Shown here: one piece after another, positions 15,657 through 25,920 of the stretch
How positions within the stretch are numbered: the first letter of the stretch is position 1
How the letters are laid out: the number at the start of each line of letters is the position of its first letter
Assembly: GCF_900111685.1 (NCBI RefSeq)
Contig: NZ_FOHX01000008.1
Span: 310,001-374,000 of the forward strand
Direction of reading: 5' to 3'
DNA length: 64,000 bases
DNA from: Nonomuraea wenchangensis
GTDB taxonomy: Bacteria > Actinomycetota > Actinomycetes > Streptosporangiales > Streptosporangiaceae
Translations under genes and position numbers: made by a program
Notes under the pieces: model-generated
What the model was told of the DNA's origin: nothing
Databases searched by the model: none
The model's input: only the letters and a program-made list of their open reading frames with translations

Positions 15657-16295
15657 ATGATCTTTTTCAGGCGGGCGGCCGAGGCCGCCGTGCTCGCGTC
15701 CCTGACCGTCCCGATCGTCCTCGTCACCGCCGCGCCACCGGCCGCGGCCGAGGCGGGCTCGGCGGCGCGGGCACGTCGCCTGCTGGATCAGCTCAAGGTC
15801 GCCCGGCCGCTGCCCATCCGCGGGTACAGCCACCGGCGGTTCATGCCGAGGTGGGCGCACCACAAGGGGACGTGCGACGCGCGCGAGACGGTGCTGGCCC
15901 GCGACGGGCGGCGGGTGCGCAAGAACGCCGCCTGCCACCCGGTCAAGGGCGTCTGGTACAGCCCGTACGACGGCAAGTGGCTGAAGAGCGAGCGGCTGGT
16001 GGACGTGGACCACGTGGTGCCGCTCGCCTACGCCTGGCGCTCGGGGGCCAGCCGGTGGAGCCAGGCGAAGCGGCGGGCGTTCGCCAACGACCTGACCCGT
16101 CCCGAGCTCATCACGGTCAGCCATTCCGCGAACCTCGCCAAGGGCGGCCAGGGCCCGCAGAGCTGGCGGCCGCAGCGGCGCGCCTACTGGTGCCGGTACG
16201 CCACCTCGTGGATCACCGTCAAGCACCACTACCGGCTGTTCGTCACGCGGAGGGAACGGGTGGCGCTGCTCAACATGCTGCGCACCTGCCGGTGA
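15657..16295 (+). CDS. Secreted HNH-family nuclease (DUF1524/GmrSD-C type)
   Basis: A 212-residue protein. Residues 1-31 are a signal peptide (cut after AAA). The mature domain has the beta-beta-alpha-metal core VDVDHVVPLAYAW, a later FANDLTRPELITVSHSANLAKG segment with the conserved Asn and Lys, and two Cys pairs likely to form disulfides. Proteins of this kind from streptomycetes are extracellular DNases or RNases used for nucleic acid scavenging. The gene is divergent from the ESX-type pair, 153 bases away, with GGGTGGAAG before the ATG. Confidence 0.85.
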   Translation: MIFFRRAAEAAVLASLTVPIVLVTAAPPAAAEAGSAARARRLLDQLKVARPLPIRGYSHRRFMPRWAHHKGTCDARETVLARDGRRVRKNAACHPVKGVWYSPYDGKWLKSERLVDVDHVVPLAYAWRSGASRWSQAKRRAFANDLTRPELITVSHSANLAKGGQGPQSWRPQRRAYWCRYATSWITVKHHYRLFVTRRERVALLNMLRTCR

Positions 16296-16301
16296 CGCCA
16301 C

Positions 16302-16328
16302 TTGACCTGCGCTTACGCCCCTTTTAAT
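16302..16328 (+). promoter_or_regulatory. Probable promoter of the DUF5666-like gene
   Basis: TTGACC (16302-16307) and TTTAAT (16323-16328) are 15 bases apart, with the start codon 48 bases further on. The spacing is short of ideal, so the assignment is moderate. Confidence 0.4.
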
Positions 16329-16376
16329 GGGATGCGTGCACTCTTGTGGTCATACGAACCGTATCGGGAGGACACG

Positions 16377-17078
16377 ATGACAACCCCTGGACCGGACGAC
16401 TTCAGCACCGCGGAGATCCTCGGCGAGGAGCCGCCCAGGCGCCGGTACCCCCGTTCGCTGGTGCTGGCCGGGGTCACGGCGGCGGTCCTGGTCGCCGGAG
16501 CGGGGGTCGCGACGGCGGCGGCGCTGTCCCCGTCGCCGTCCCCGTCCCCGAGCGCGACGGCCGGGGACGGCGCGTCGCCTTCCGCCTCGCCCTCGCAGGA
16601 CAAGGGCTGGGGCCGGGGCCACCGGGCCGGGATCGGCGGGCCCGCCCTGCACGGCGAGTACGTGGTCCGCGGCGAGGACGGCGGCTACGTGACGGTCGCC
16701 ACCCAGTACGGCGAGGTCACCGCCGCCGACCAGGACTCCGTCACGGTCAAGAGCGAGGACGGCTACACCAAGGAGTACGCGCTCACCTCCGAGACCCGGA
16801 TCAACCGGGGCGGCGACGGCGCCGACGCCGTCAAGACCGGCCAGAAGGTCATGGTCGCCGCCAAGGTGGACGGCGGCACGGCCACCGCCGTCGTCGTCCG
16901 CGACGTCACCGAGCGCGCGAACACGGCCCGCGAGCCCGGCAAGGGCTGGGGCCGGGGTTGGGGCGGCAAGGGCCACTGGGGCGGCGGCGACGGCGGCGCG
17001 GGCCACGGCAGGTGGCATCACGAGCCCTCGACGTCCTCCCCCGCCCCGAGCCCGTCGGAGAGCCCCACCGCCTCCTGA
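16377..17078 (+). CDS. Membrane-anchored DUF5666-like protein
   Basis: A 233-residue protein. A cytoplasmic N-terminus (1-25) is followed by one membrane helix (about 27-50), a Pro/Ser-rich spacer, and an extracellular beta-rich domain (about 85-185: GEVTAADQDSVTVKSEDG, TGQKVMVAAKVDGG) resembling DUF5666 OB-like folds. The Gly/Trp/His-rich tail may bind metal. GGGAGGAC precedes ATG 16377. The last 61 bases overlap the end of the convergent DUF2264 gene. Function is unknown. Confidence 0.75.
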   Translation: MTTPGPDDFSTAEILGEEPPRRRYPRSLVLAGVTAAVLVAGAGVATAAALSPSPSPSPSATAGDGASPSASPSQDKGWGRGHRAGIGGPALHGEYVVRGEDGGYVTVATQYGEVTAADQDSVTVKSEDGYTKEYALTSETRINRGGDGADAVKTGQKVMVAAKVDGGTATAVVVRDVTERANTAREPGKGWGRGWGGKGHWGGGDGGAGHGRWHHEPSTSSPAPSPSESPTAS

Positions 17079-18916
17079 CCTCCCGGCTCCTCGCGAAGGG
17101 GCACGCGTACCGGCCCGCCGGTGGACGGGGTGACGACGACCTCGTCCGCCGTCACCCGTACCTCCGGCAGTGGCGGCTCCCCGGGGGCGGCGGTGAGCAG
17201 GATCAGGCTGACGTACACGGCCGTGCCGCCCGGGTGGGCCGGGCAGGTGACGTACGGGGTGGCCGAGCAGGGGCCGAAGGCGTTGACGCCGTCGCCGGTG
17301 ACGACGCCGGCGGAGGTGAAGCCGTGCAGGCCGCGCGCCGCGCTGGTCAACCCGTCCGGCCGCCGGGCCACGGCCCGGACGCCCTCGGTGTGGGTGCCGG
17401 GTGGCAGCCGGTCGGCGAGGGCGTGCCCGCCGTCGCGGACCAGGTGGCCGGCGGGCGCGGTGACCTGGTGGACGCGGATCTCGGCCGGCCCGTCCACGAC
17501 CGAGGTCGTCACCACCCGTACGTCGCCGTCCTGGTAAGCGGAAGCGGCCACGCGCTCCCCCACCGCCAGCGGCTCGATGCGGCGGCGGCGCGAGGGGACG
17601 CCCTCCGGGGACACGACGGCGAGCTGGTTGTCGGCCGCGCCCGGCGCGAAGTCGGGCCCGGTGTGGCTGGTGTAGGCGAGCCGCAGGTAGAGCGGGTCGG
17701 GCTCGCCGTCCCGGCGCTGGACGCGGTCGCGGTCGCTGCCGTGGTTGAGCAGGCGTACGACGCCGTCGGCGCGGGTGGCGTGCAGCAGCCAGCCGGCCGG
17801 TGGCACGGGCACGACCTGGTCGGCGAGGTCGATCGGGGCGGCCTCCTCGGGGGCGGTCCACGCCGGGTGGTCCGGCGGCAGGAGCAGGCCGAGGAACGCC
17901 TTGCTCGCCCAGTACGGCGAGGCGGGCCCCGAGTAGTCCTGGGTGCCGGGCGGGAAGGGGGCGTACCAGCCGCGGGTGAGCAGCCCGTGCTCGTCGGGCG
18001 CGCCGCGCTCGGCGAAGTGGCGCAGGACGCCGCTCGCGATGCGCCGGGTGCGGCCGGGCGGCAGCGGCGAGGCGCCGGTGAGCTCGCCCAGCCACAGCGG
18101 GGCGACGGTCGCGAAACGATAGACGAGGGAGCGGCCCTGGTGCACGGGGCCGCCGCCGGCGGCGAAGAAGTGCTGGTAGCGCTCCAGGAAGAGGCGCAGG
18201 CGGGCGGCGTAGCGCTCCTGGCGGGCGGTGTCGCCGGACATCCTGGCCCACAGCGACGGGTAGAGGTGCAGCGCCCAGCCGGTGTAGTAGTCGTAGTTCT
18301 TGCCCTTGCCGTCGGAGTACCACCCGTCGCCGGTGTACCAGTCCTCGATGCGCTCCAGGCCGGCGGCGATCTCGGCGGGCTCGTACGGGCCGCCCGCCTC
18401 GGCCAGGAACTGCTCGACGACCACCTGGAACAGCACCCAGTTGTTGTCCGGCGTGCGCCGCCCCAGGAACCCGGCCAGCCAGGCGAGCACCCGGTCCCGC
18501 ACGGCGGGGGCGAGCCGGTCGTACAGCCAGGGCCGGGTCTCGTGCAGCGCCAGCGCGATGGAGGCGGCCTCCACCAGCGGCTGGGACATGTCGGCCAGCG
18601 GCGGCCAGGCGCAGGGGTGGGCGGGGTCGGTGCCCGCGGCCAGCCCCTCGGCGTAGCGTTCCAGCAGCACGGGCGGGACGTCGCCGCCGGCCCCCGCAAT
18701 ACGGAAGGCGGCCAGCAGGAACGTCCTGGCGAAGCCCTCCAGGCCGTCGCTGACCGGCCCGGACCGGCTCGGGCTGCCGGGCAGGCGGTACTGGGCGAAG
18801 CCGTCGGTGGCGTACGGGACCACGGCGTCGAGCAGGCGGTCGGCCATGGCCTCCCAGTGCGCGCGGGTCCAGCCGGTACGCGGGGACAGGCGGAGGTCGG
18901 GGGGCGGGAGAGGCAT
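17018..18916 (-). CDS. DUF2264 family protein, probable glycoside hydrolase
   Basis: A 632-residue cytosolic protein. The N-terminal half is a helical barrel of DUF2264 type (TRAHWEAMADRLLDAVVPYA, SRSGPVSDGLEGFARTF, NNWVLFQVVVEQF, DGWYSDGKGKNYDYYTGWAL). The second half is beta-rich. Members are thought to act on uronic-acid-containing oligosaccharides; I recall a CAZy assignment of this family as a beta-glucuronidase group but cannot check it. A -10-like TAGGAT eight bases before the ATG and a LacI-type operator suggest sugar control. The 3' end overlaps the neighbouring gene antisense by 61 bases. Confidence 0.78.
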   Translation of the reverse strand: MPLPPPDLRLSPRTGWTRAHWEAMADRLLDAVVPYATDGFAQYRLPGSPSRSGPVSDGLEGFARTFLLAAFRIAGAGGDVPPVLLERYAEGLAAGTDPAHPCAWPPLADMSQPLVEAASIALALHETRPWLYDRLAPAVRDRVLAWLAGFLGRRTPDNNWVLFQVVVEQFLAEAGGPYEPAEIAAGLERIEDWYTGDGWYSDGKGKNYDYYTGWALHLYPSLWARMSGDTARQERYAARLRLFLERYQHFFAAGGGPVHQGRSLVYRFATVAPLWLGELTGASPLPPGRTRRIASGVLRHFAERGAPDEHGLLTRGWYAPFPPGTQDYSGPASPYWASKAFLGLLLPPDHPAWTAPEEAAPIDLADQVVPVPPAGWLLHATRADGVVRLLNHGSDRDRVQRRDGEPDPLYLRLAYTSHTGPDFAPGAADNQLAVVSPEGVPSRRRRIEPLAVGERVAASAYQDGDVRVVTTSVVDGPAEIRVHQVTAPAGHLVRDGGHALADRLPPGTHTEGVRAVARRPDGLTSAARGLHGFTSAGVVTGDGVNAFGPCSATPYVTCPAHPGGTAVYVSLILLTAAPGEPPLPEVRVTADEVVVTPSTGGPVRVPLREEPGGQEAVGLSDGLGAGEDVEGS

Positions 18917-18924
18917 GGAACGGG

Positions 18925-18956
18925 ATCCTACGCCGTTCGGCGGAAAGCGGTTTCCG
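18925..18956 (-). promoter_or_regulatory. LacI-type operator and -10 box of the DUF2264 gene
   Basis: CGGAAAGCGGTTTCCG (18941-18956) is an inverted repeat (CGGAAA, four-base centre, TTTCCG) resembling LacI/GalR-family operators. On the minus strand TAGGAT (18930-18925) follows it, eight bases before the start codon, with no ribosome-binding site between. Binding here would block the promoter. Confidence 0.5.
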
Positions 18957-18970
18957 AGCCCCCGGACCGG

Positions 18971-20398
18971 TCACGGCCCGGCCAGGATCAGGCCGGCGGC
19001 GTGCTCGCCGATCATCATGGCGTCGAGCGCGGTGGGCGAGCGCAGCGGCACCGGCACGATCGACAGGTCGGCGACCCGCAGCCCCTCGACGCCGCGCACC
19101 CGGCAGTCCTCCCCCACCACGGCCGCCGCGTCGCCCTCCGGCCCCATCGCGGCCCCGCCGAGCAGCGCGAGGCGGCTGAACGTGCCCGCCCGCAGCAGCT
19201 CGTCCAGCTCCGCGTCACCGCCGGGCGCGGCGACCGCCTCGGCGGTGGCGGCGAAGGCGGGATCCCGGGCGAGCTCCCAGGCGTGCCGATACGCCTCCCG
19301 CATCCGCCCCAGGTCACCGGGCTCCCGATAGAAGCCGAGGTCGACAAGGGGCGGGCCGGACGGTCCGGCGAGCGTGACCGACCCGCGCGAGGCCGGGACG
19401 AGATCGCCGACCATGATCGTGGCCATGGCGGGCCCGCCGTGCGGCGGCGGCCCGCAGAACAGGCACAGGTAAAAGCCGTCGTCCGGCTCGTGGCCCGGCA
19501 CGGCGGCCAGCCGCGCGACCACCTGCGTCACCGGCGCATCCGCCGGCAGCGCGCCGGGGCGCGGCACGGCGGGCAGGACCGCGCCCGGCTGGTCGTACAG
19601 GCCGCGGCCGACCCCCGGCAGGTCGGCGGCCACGTCCACCCCGAGCCCGCGCAGCTCATCGGCCGGGCCGATGCCCGAGCGCAGCAGCAGGGCGGGCGTG
19701 AGCGGGGTGCCCGCGGCCAGGATCACCTCGCGGGCGGCGAGCGTCTCTCCCCCGGCCAGCACCCCGTACGCCCGCCCGCGCCGCACCAGCACCCGTTCGG
19801 CGGCACGCCCGGGGAGCACGGTCAGGTTCGGCCGGGCGCGGGCGGGCGCGAGGTGCGTCAGCGCGGTGGGCATCCGCCGCCGCCCGCGCCGGTTGTGCGG
19901 ATAGGGCCCGACGCCGCTCGCGCCGGGCGCGTTCATGTCCGGGCAGTACGGATGCCCGGCGGCCGTCATGGCCTCGACCAGCCCCTGCACCGGCGGCGTC
20001 CACTCCGTCTCGGGCCAGCGGGTGATCGGGACCGGCCCGGCGTCGCCATGGTAGGGCCGCCCGCCGTAATCGAGGTCCGTCTCCACCCGCCGGTACGACT
20101 CCAGCACCCGCTCCCAGTCCCAGGCGGGCAGCCCGAGCGCGGCCCAGGCGCGGAAGTCCCGGACGGTGGCCCGCAGCGCGCCCATCCCGTTGACCTGCGC
20201 TGATCCGCCCACGACCTTGCCCCGCGCCAGCGGCTCGGCCCGGCCCCCGGTCACCGTGGCCCGCAGCCCCCAGTCGCCGTCCTCGCCGTCGGCCCCCGCC
20301 TCCAGGACCACGACCTGCCGCGCCGGGTCCGCCGACAGCCGCTCGGCCAGCACGCATCCGGCCGTCCCCGCGCCGACGATCAGGTGATCGATCTCCAT
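18971..20398 (-). CDS. GMC-family FAD oxidoreductase with diverged active site
   Basis: A 475-residue protein. The FAD-binding start VGAGTAGCVLAERLS (8-22), the E of VVLEAGAD and GMC signature 1 (ARGKVVGGSAQVNGMG) are clear. The catalytic end is unusual. The usual HPxGTCxMG is ALLGGAAMG (no His), and the usual NxxAP just before MIGE is replaced in SPTALDAMMIGE (no Asn or His), while the flanking GVEGLRVADLSIVP is normal. FAD probably binds, but alcohol oxidation may not use the normal His base. The minus-strand -10 box TACGGT ends six bases before ATG 20398, so the mRNA is likely leaderless. It is divergent from argG. Confidence 0.85.
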   Translation of the reverse strand: MEIDHLIVGAGTAGCVLAERLSADPARQVVVLEAGADGEDGDWGLRATVTGGRAEPLARGKVVGGSAQVNGMGALRATVRDFRAWAALGLPAWDWERVLESYRRVETDLDYGGRPYHGDAGPVPITRWPETEWTPPVQGLVEAMTAAGHPYCPDMNAPGASGVGPYPHNRRGRRRMPTALTHLAPARARPNLTVLPGRAAERVLVRRGRAYGVLAGGETLAAREVILAAGTPLTPALLLRSGIGPADELRGLGVDVAADLPGVGRGLYDQPGAVLPAVPRPGALPADAPVTQVVARLAAVPGHEPDDGFYLCLFCGPPPHGGPAMATIMVGDLVPASRGSVTLAGPSGPPLVDLGFYREPGDLGRMREAYRHAWELARDPAFAATAEAVAAPGGDAELDELLRAGTFSRLALLGGAAMGPEGDAAAVVGEDCRVRGVEGLRVADLSIVPVPLRSPTALDAMMIGEHAAGLILAGP

Positions 20399-20446
20399 GC
20401 GACGACCGTAACCAGGCCCCGCCACCTGGCTCTTGGACGAATCTGA

Positions 20447-21955
<1,509 letters not shown>

Positions 21956-21971
21956 CCGTGAGCGACGTGCA

Positions 21972-22006
21972 GTAGGCCGCGGGGGGATGTTCCCCCCGCG
22001 GCCTAC
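21972..22006. terminator. Strong bidirectional terminator between argG and pucR-type gene
   Basis: A perfect 15-bp stem (GTAGGCCGCGGGGGG at 21972-21986, CCCCCCGCGGCCTAC at 21992-22006) with a five-base loop. The stop codon of the convergent regulator lies inside the right arm. Confidence 0.9.
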
Positions 22007-23199
22007 GCGTTCCTGTTGGGCAGCAGGCGGGCCGCGTCGAGGGCCAGCGCCAGGTCCACCAGGTCGCGGGGGCGGGCCAGCGAGCGGCCGGTGAGCTGCT
22101 CGATCCTGCGCACCCGGTTGACGATCGTGTTGCGGTGGCAGAACAGGCGGGCCGCGGCCCTCGCGGCCGAGCCGTCGCAGGCGAGCCAGGTCTCCAGCGT
22201 GGTCAGCAGCGTGTCGCGGTCGGCGGAGTCGAGCGCGAGCAGCGGCCCGAGCGCGCTGTCCAGGAGGTGGAAGGCGAGGTCGGGCCGGGTGAGCATGAGC
22301 GCGGCGGGCACCCGGCCGTCCAGGCGGGCGATCTCGGGCCCGCCGTCCACGCAGGTGCGCATGGCGAGCAGGGCCAGCTCGTGGGCGGCCCCCAGCTCGG
22401 CCAGGCCGGTCACGACGGGGCTGACGCCGGCCACGCCGCTGATGACGTAGCTGAGCTCCCTGCACAGGTCGTCCAGGCCGGCCTCGCCGAGCGCGGCCAC
22501 GGCCACCTCGTGCCCGGTGCGCATCCGCCACAGCAGGCGCATGCCGTCCAGCGACTCGGGCAGCAGGGCGTCGTCCTGCCGGCCGCCGCGGCGTACGGTG
22601 ACGACCGCGTAGGCGCCGTGCTCGGGCAGGTCGAGCGCGGCCTCGGCGGCGCGGACCACCCCGGCGTCGGCGGTGCCGTCGAGCAGCGCGTCGAGCAGGG
22701 CGTTGACGCGTTCCCTGCTGCGGCCGAGTATCTCCTGCTCGCGCCGGTTGTAGGTGTCGCAGGCCACCATGGACTGGCGGTCGATGGCGTGCCAGACGTG
22801 CCCGGCGGCGCGCACCAGCACGCTCAGCCGTTCTGGCCGCTCGCGTTCCATGTGGTCGACGAGCGCCGACCAGACGACCTGGCCGGCCAGCCGGTACATC
22901 CGCAGCAGGGAGTCCAGGGGCAGGCCCTGCTCGGCGCGGCGGCGGGCCATGTTCGCGGTGAAGACCAGGTCGCGCCGCTCGGAGGGCGGCTGCAGGATGG
23001 CGGTGAGCCCCAGCCGGACGCCTTCGAACGTGCTCTTCCAGTGCTCGTCGTAGGGGACGCAGGCGCAGTACACCTCGTCGCCGTCGCGGGTGCGGGCGAC
23101 CAACTCGCCGGTCAGCTCGGGCAGGTGCTCCAGCAGGACCACGGCGGCGGTGCGCAGCGTCTGGCGGACGTCCTCGTCCACGACCGTAGGGGGACGCAT
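22003..23199 (-). CDS. PucR/CdaR-family transcriptional regulator
   Basis: A 398-residue regulator from ATG 23199 (the frame is open to 23235). The N-terminal two-thirds is a helical sensory region plus a GGDEF-like CdaR module. The C-terminal helix-turn-helix LETWLACDGSAARAAARLF, CHRNTIVNRVRRIEQLTG is diagnostic of PucR proteins, which control purine, amino-acid and other nitrogen-source genes. It is divergent from the ten-gene Liv-type transporter operon, and an inverted repeat lies in the gap, so it probably controls that operon. Confidence 0.92.
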   Translation of the reverse strand: MRPPTVVDEDVRQTLRTAAVVLLEHLPELTGELVARTRDGDEVYCACVPYDEHWKSTFEGVRLGLTAILQPPSERRDLVFTANMARRRAEQGLPLDSLLRMYRLAGQVVWSALVDHMERERPERLSVLVRAAGHVWHAIDRQSMVACDTYNRREQEILGRSRERVNALLDALLDGTADAGVVRAAEAALDLPEHGAYAVVTVRRGGRQDDALLPESLDGMRLLWRMRTGHEVAVAALGEAGLDDLCRELSYVISGVAGVSPVVTGLAELGAAHELALLAMRTCVDGGPEIARLDGRVPAALMLTRPDLAFHLLDSALGPLLALDSADRDTLLTTLETWLACDGSAARAAARLFCHRNTIVNRVRRIEQLTGRSLARPRDLVDLALALDAARLLPNRNA

Positions 23200-23261
23200 T
23201 CCCCGAGGCTGCCACCGCCCCCCGCTCCAGAACAAGGCTCTGTAGCGTTTTGTGATCCATC

Positions 23262-23279
23262 GTTGTGCGGCTGCACAAC
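23262..23279. promoter_or_regulatory. Putative PucR operator between regulator and transporter operon
   Basis: GTTGTGCGGCTGCACAAC: seven-base arms GTTGTGC and GCACAAC are exact inverted repeats around a four-base centre. It lies 63 bases from the regulator start and 109 bases from the first transporter gene. The remaining gap (23200-23387) holds no other gene. Confidence 0.6.
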
Positions 23280-23387
23280 CGGGGCCCGGCCGCGGTGGGC
23301 AGGCCGCCCGACTTCACGCCGGCATCTGGACGACGGCGCACGTCAGCGGTTTGGGTGAGCCGGCATGGGGTCTTGGGAGGAAGTCGT

Positions 23388-24163
<776 letters not shown>

Positions 24164-24167
<4 letters not shown>

Positions 24168-25033
24168 CCCGGGCATCAGGCGCGACCCCGGAATCCGGCG
24201 CGGCCCCCGAATCCGGCGCGACCCCCGAATCCGGCGCGACCCCGACATACCAACCGGGCGGTATGCCGCCGCTGGAGGTCCGTGACGTGACCGTGCGCTT
24301 CGCCGGGCTGACGGCGCTCGACGGCGTCAGCTTCACCGTCGAGCCCGGCACGGTGCACGCGCTGATCGGCCCGAACGGGGCCGGCAAGTCCACCTGCTTC
24401 AACGTGCTGTCCGGCGTCTACCGGGCCACCTCGGGCAGCGTCCGGCTGGGCGGGGCCGAGCTGACCGCGCTGCGCCCGCACGAGGTGGCGGCGCTGGGCG
24501 TGGCCCGCACGTTCCAGAACATCGCGCTCTCCCCCCGCCTGCCGGTGCGCGACAACCTGCTGCTCGGCCGGCACCGGCTCACCCGCGCCGGCTTCGTCGC
24601 GGCCGGGCTGCGGCTGCCCCGCGCCCGCCGCGAGGAGCGCGCGCACGAGGCGAGGATCGCGGAGATCGCCGCGTTCGTCGGGCTCGGCGACCTGCTCGGC
24701 ACGCCGGTCGGGCTGCTGCCGTACGGGGTGCGCAAACGGGTGGAGCTGGCCCGCGCCCTGGCGATGGAGCCGCGCCTGCTGCTGCTCGACGAGCCGGTCG
24801 CCGGCATGAACAGCGGCGAGCGGGTGGAGATGGCCGAGCTGATCGTCTCGGTCAGGGAGAGCCTCGGGATCTCCATCCTGCTCGTGGAGCACGACATGGG
24901 CATGGTCATGCGGCTCGCCGACCGGGTGACCGTGCTGGACTTCGGCCGCCGCATCGCCGACGGCCCGCCCGCCGAGGTGCAGAACGATCCCAAGGTCGTC
25001 GGCGCGTACCTGGGCACCGAGGAGGGCTTGTGA
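24164..25033 (+). CDS. Liv-type ABC importer ATPase, LivG class (system 1)
   Basis: A 289-residue ATPase. Walker A GPNGAGKST, the LivG-type GVARTFQNIALSPRLPVRDNLLLG segment (quoted in two parts: GVARTFQNIALS and RLPVRDNLLLG), signature LPYGVRKRVELA and Walker B LLLLDEP are all intact. Residues 9-31 form an extra N-terminal tail of SGATPE-type repeats. The conserved domain starts near ATG 24262, which is an alternative start. The upstream overlap (ATGA) favours 24164. It pairs with LivF of system 1. Confidence 0.92.
24191..24244. repeat. 18-bp in-frame tandem repeat, three units
   Basis: Units 24191-24208, 24209-24226 and 24227-24244 follow GAATCCGGCGCGACCCCC with one or two changes, each encoding ESGATP-like hexapeptides in the LivG N-terminal tail. 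Confidence 0.85.
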
Positions 25034-25920
25034 TCACATTCCTGGAGCTGCTCGTCAACGGGATCTCCATCGGGGCCGTGTACGCGCTCATCGCGCTCGG
25101 CTTCGTCGTCATCTTCAAGGCGACGGACGTGGTGAACTTCGCGCACGCCTCGCTGCTGCTGGCCGGCGGCTACGTGGTGGCGCGGCTGCACGCCGCGATC
25201 GGCTTCTGGCCCGCGCTGCTGGCCGGGATCGCCGTGGCCGCCGTGCTCGGCGCGCTGGTGGAGTTCCTCGTCATCCGCCGGTCGAAGGCGGCCACGCACG
25301 GCGTGCTCGCGATCGTGACGATCGGCGTGGACATCGTGCTGACCACCGAGCTGACCCGCAGGATCGGCGCCGAGGTGCTGGCCATGGGCGATCCGTGGGG
25401 GTCGCGGGTGGTGCACCTGGGGCCGGTGCCGGTGGCCGAGACCCGGCTGGTCGCGCTGGTCACGGCGGCGCTGCTGATCGCGGTGTTCCTGCTGGCGTTC
25501 AAGTTCACCGGCTGGGGCGTGGCGATGCGGGCCACGGCCGAGGACCCGGAGACGGCCGCGCTGATGGGCGTGCGGCTCGGCAGGGTGTCGCTCAGCGCGT
25601 GGGCGGTGGCCGGGGCGCTGGCGGCGGTGGCCGCGCTGTTCCTGTGCGTCTTCCCCACGCCGGGCCTGGACCGGGGCGCCTCGTTCGCGGCGCTGAAGGC
25701 GTTCCCCGCGGCCATTCTCGGCGGACTGGACTCCACGACGGGCGCGCTGGTCGGCGGCCTGGTCGTCGGGGTCACCGAGGCGCTGATGACCGGCTACCAG
25801 AACGACCTGACCTTCCTGGGCCGCGGGATCGGCGACGTGGCGCCGTTCCTCGTCATGATCGCCATCCTGCTGCTGCGGCCCGCGGGCCTGTTCGGTACGA
25901 AGGAGCTCGCCCGTGTCTAG
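25030..25920 (+). CDS. Liv-type ABC importer permease, LivH class (system 1)
   Basis: A 296-residue membrane protein with about eight TM helices. The start MITFLELLVNGISIGAVYAL and later TDVVNFAHASLLLAGGYV are classic LivH. The ATPase-contact loop lies around MRATAEDPETAALMGV. GTG 25030 overlaps the previous stop by four bases. It forms the translocation pore with LivM. Confidence 0.93.
   Translation: MITFLELLVNGISIGAVYALIALGFVVIFKATDVVNFAHASLLLAGGYVVARLHAAIGFWPALLAGIAVAAVLGALVEFLVIRRSKAATHGVLAIVTIGVDIVLTTELTRRIGAEVLAMGDPWGSRVVHLGPVPVAETRLVALVTAALLIAVFLLAFKFTGWGVAMRATAEDPETAALMGVRLGRVSLSAWAVAGALAAVAALFLCVFPTPGLDRGASFAALKAFPAAILGGLDSTTGALVGGLVVGVTEALMTGYQNDLTFLGRGIGDVAPFLVMIAILLLRPAGLFGTKELARV

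Noticed and set aside
15207-16301. A long minus-strand frame through the nuclease gene
   Set aside because: Only 15207-15503 codes for the small ESX-type protein; upstream of its ribosome-binding site the frame is antisense to the secreted nuclease.
16346-20203. A 1285-codon open frame on the plus strand
   Set aside because: It lies antisense to the DUF2264 and GMC genes and out of frame with the DUF5666-like gene. Its composition is Arg/Gly/Pro-rich, typical of high-GC shadow frames.
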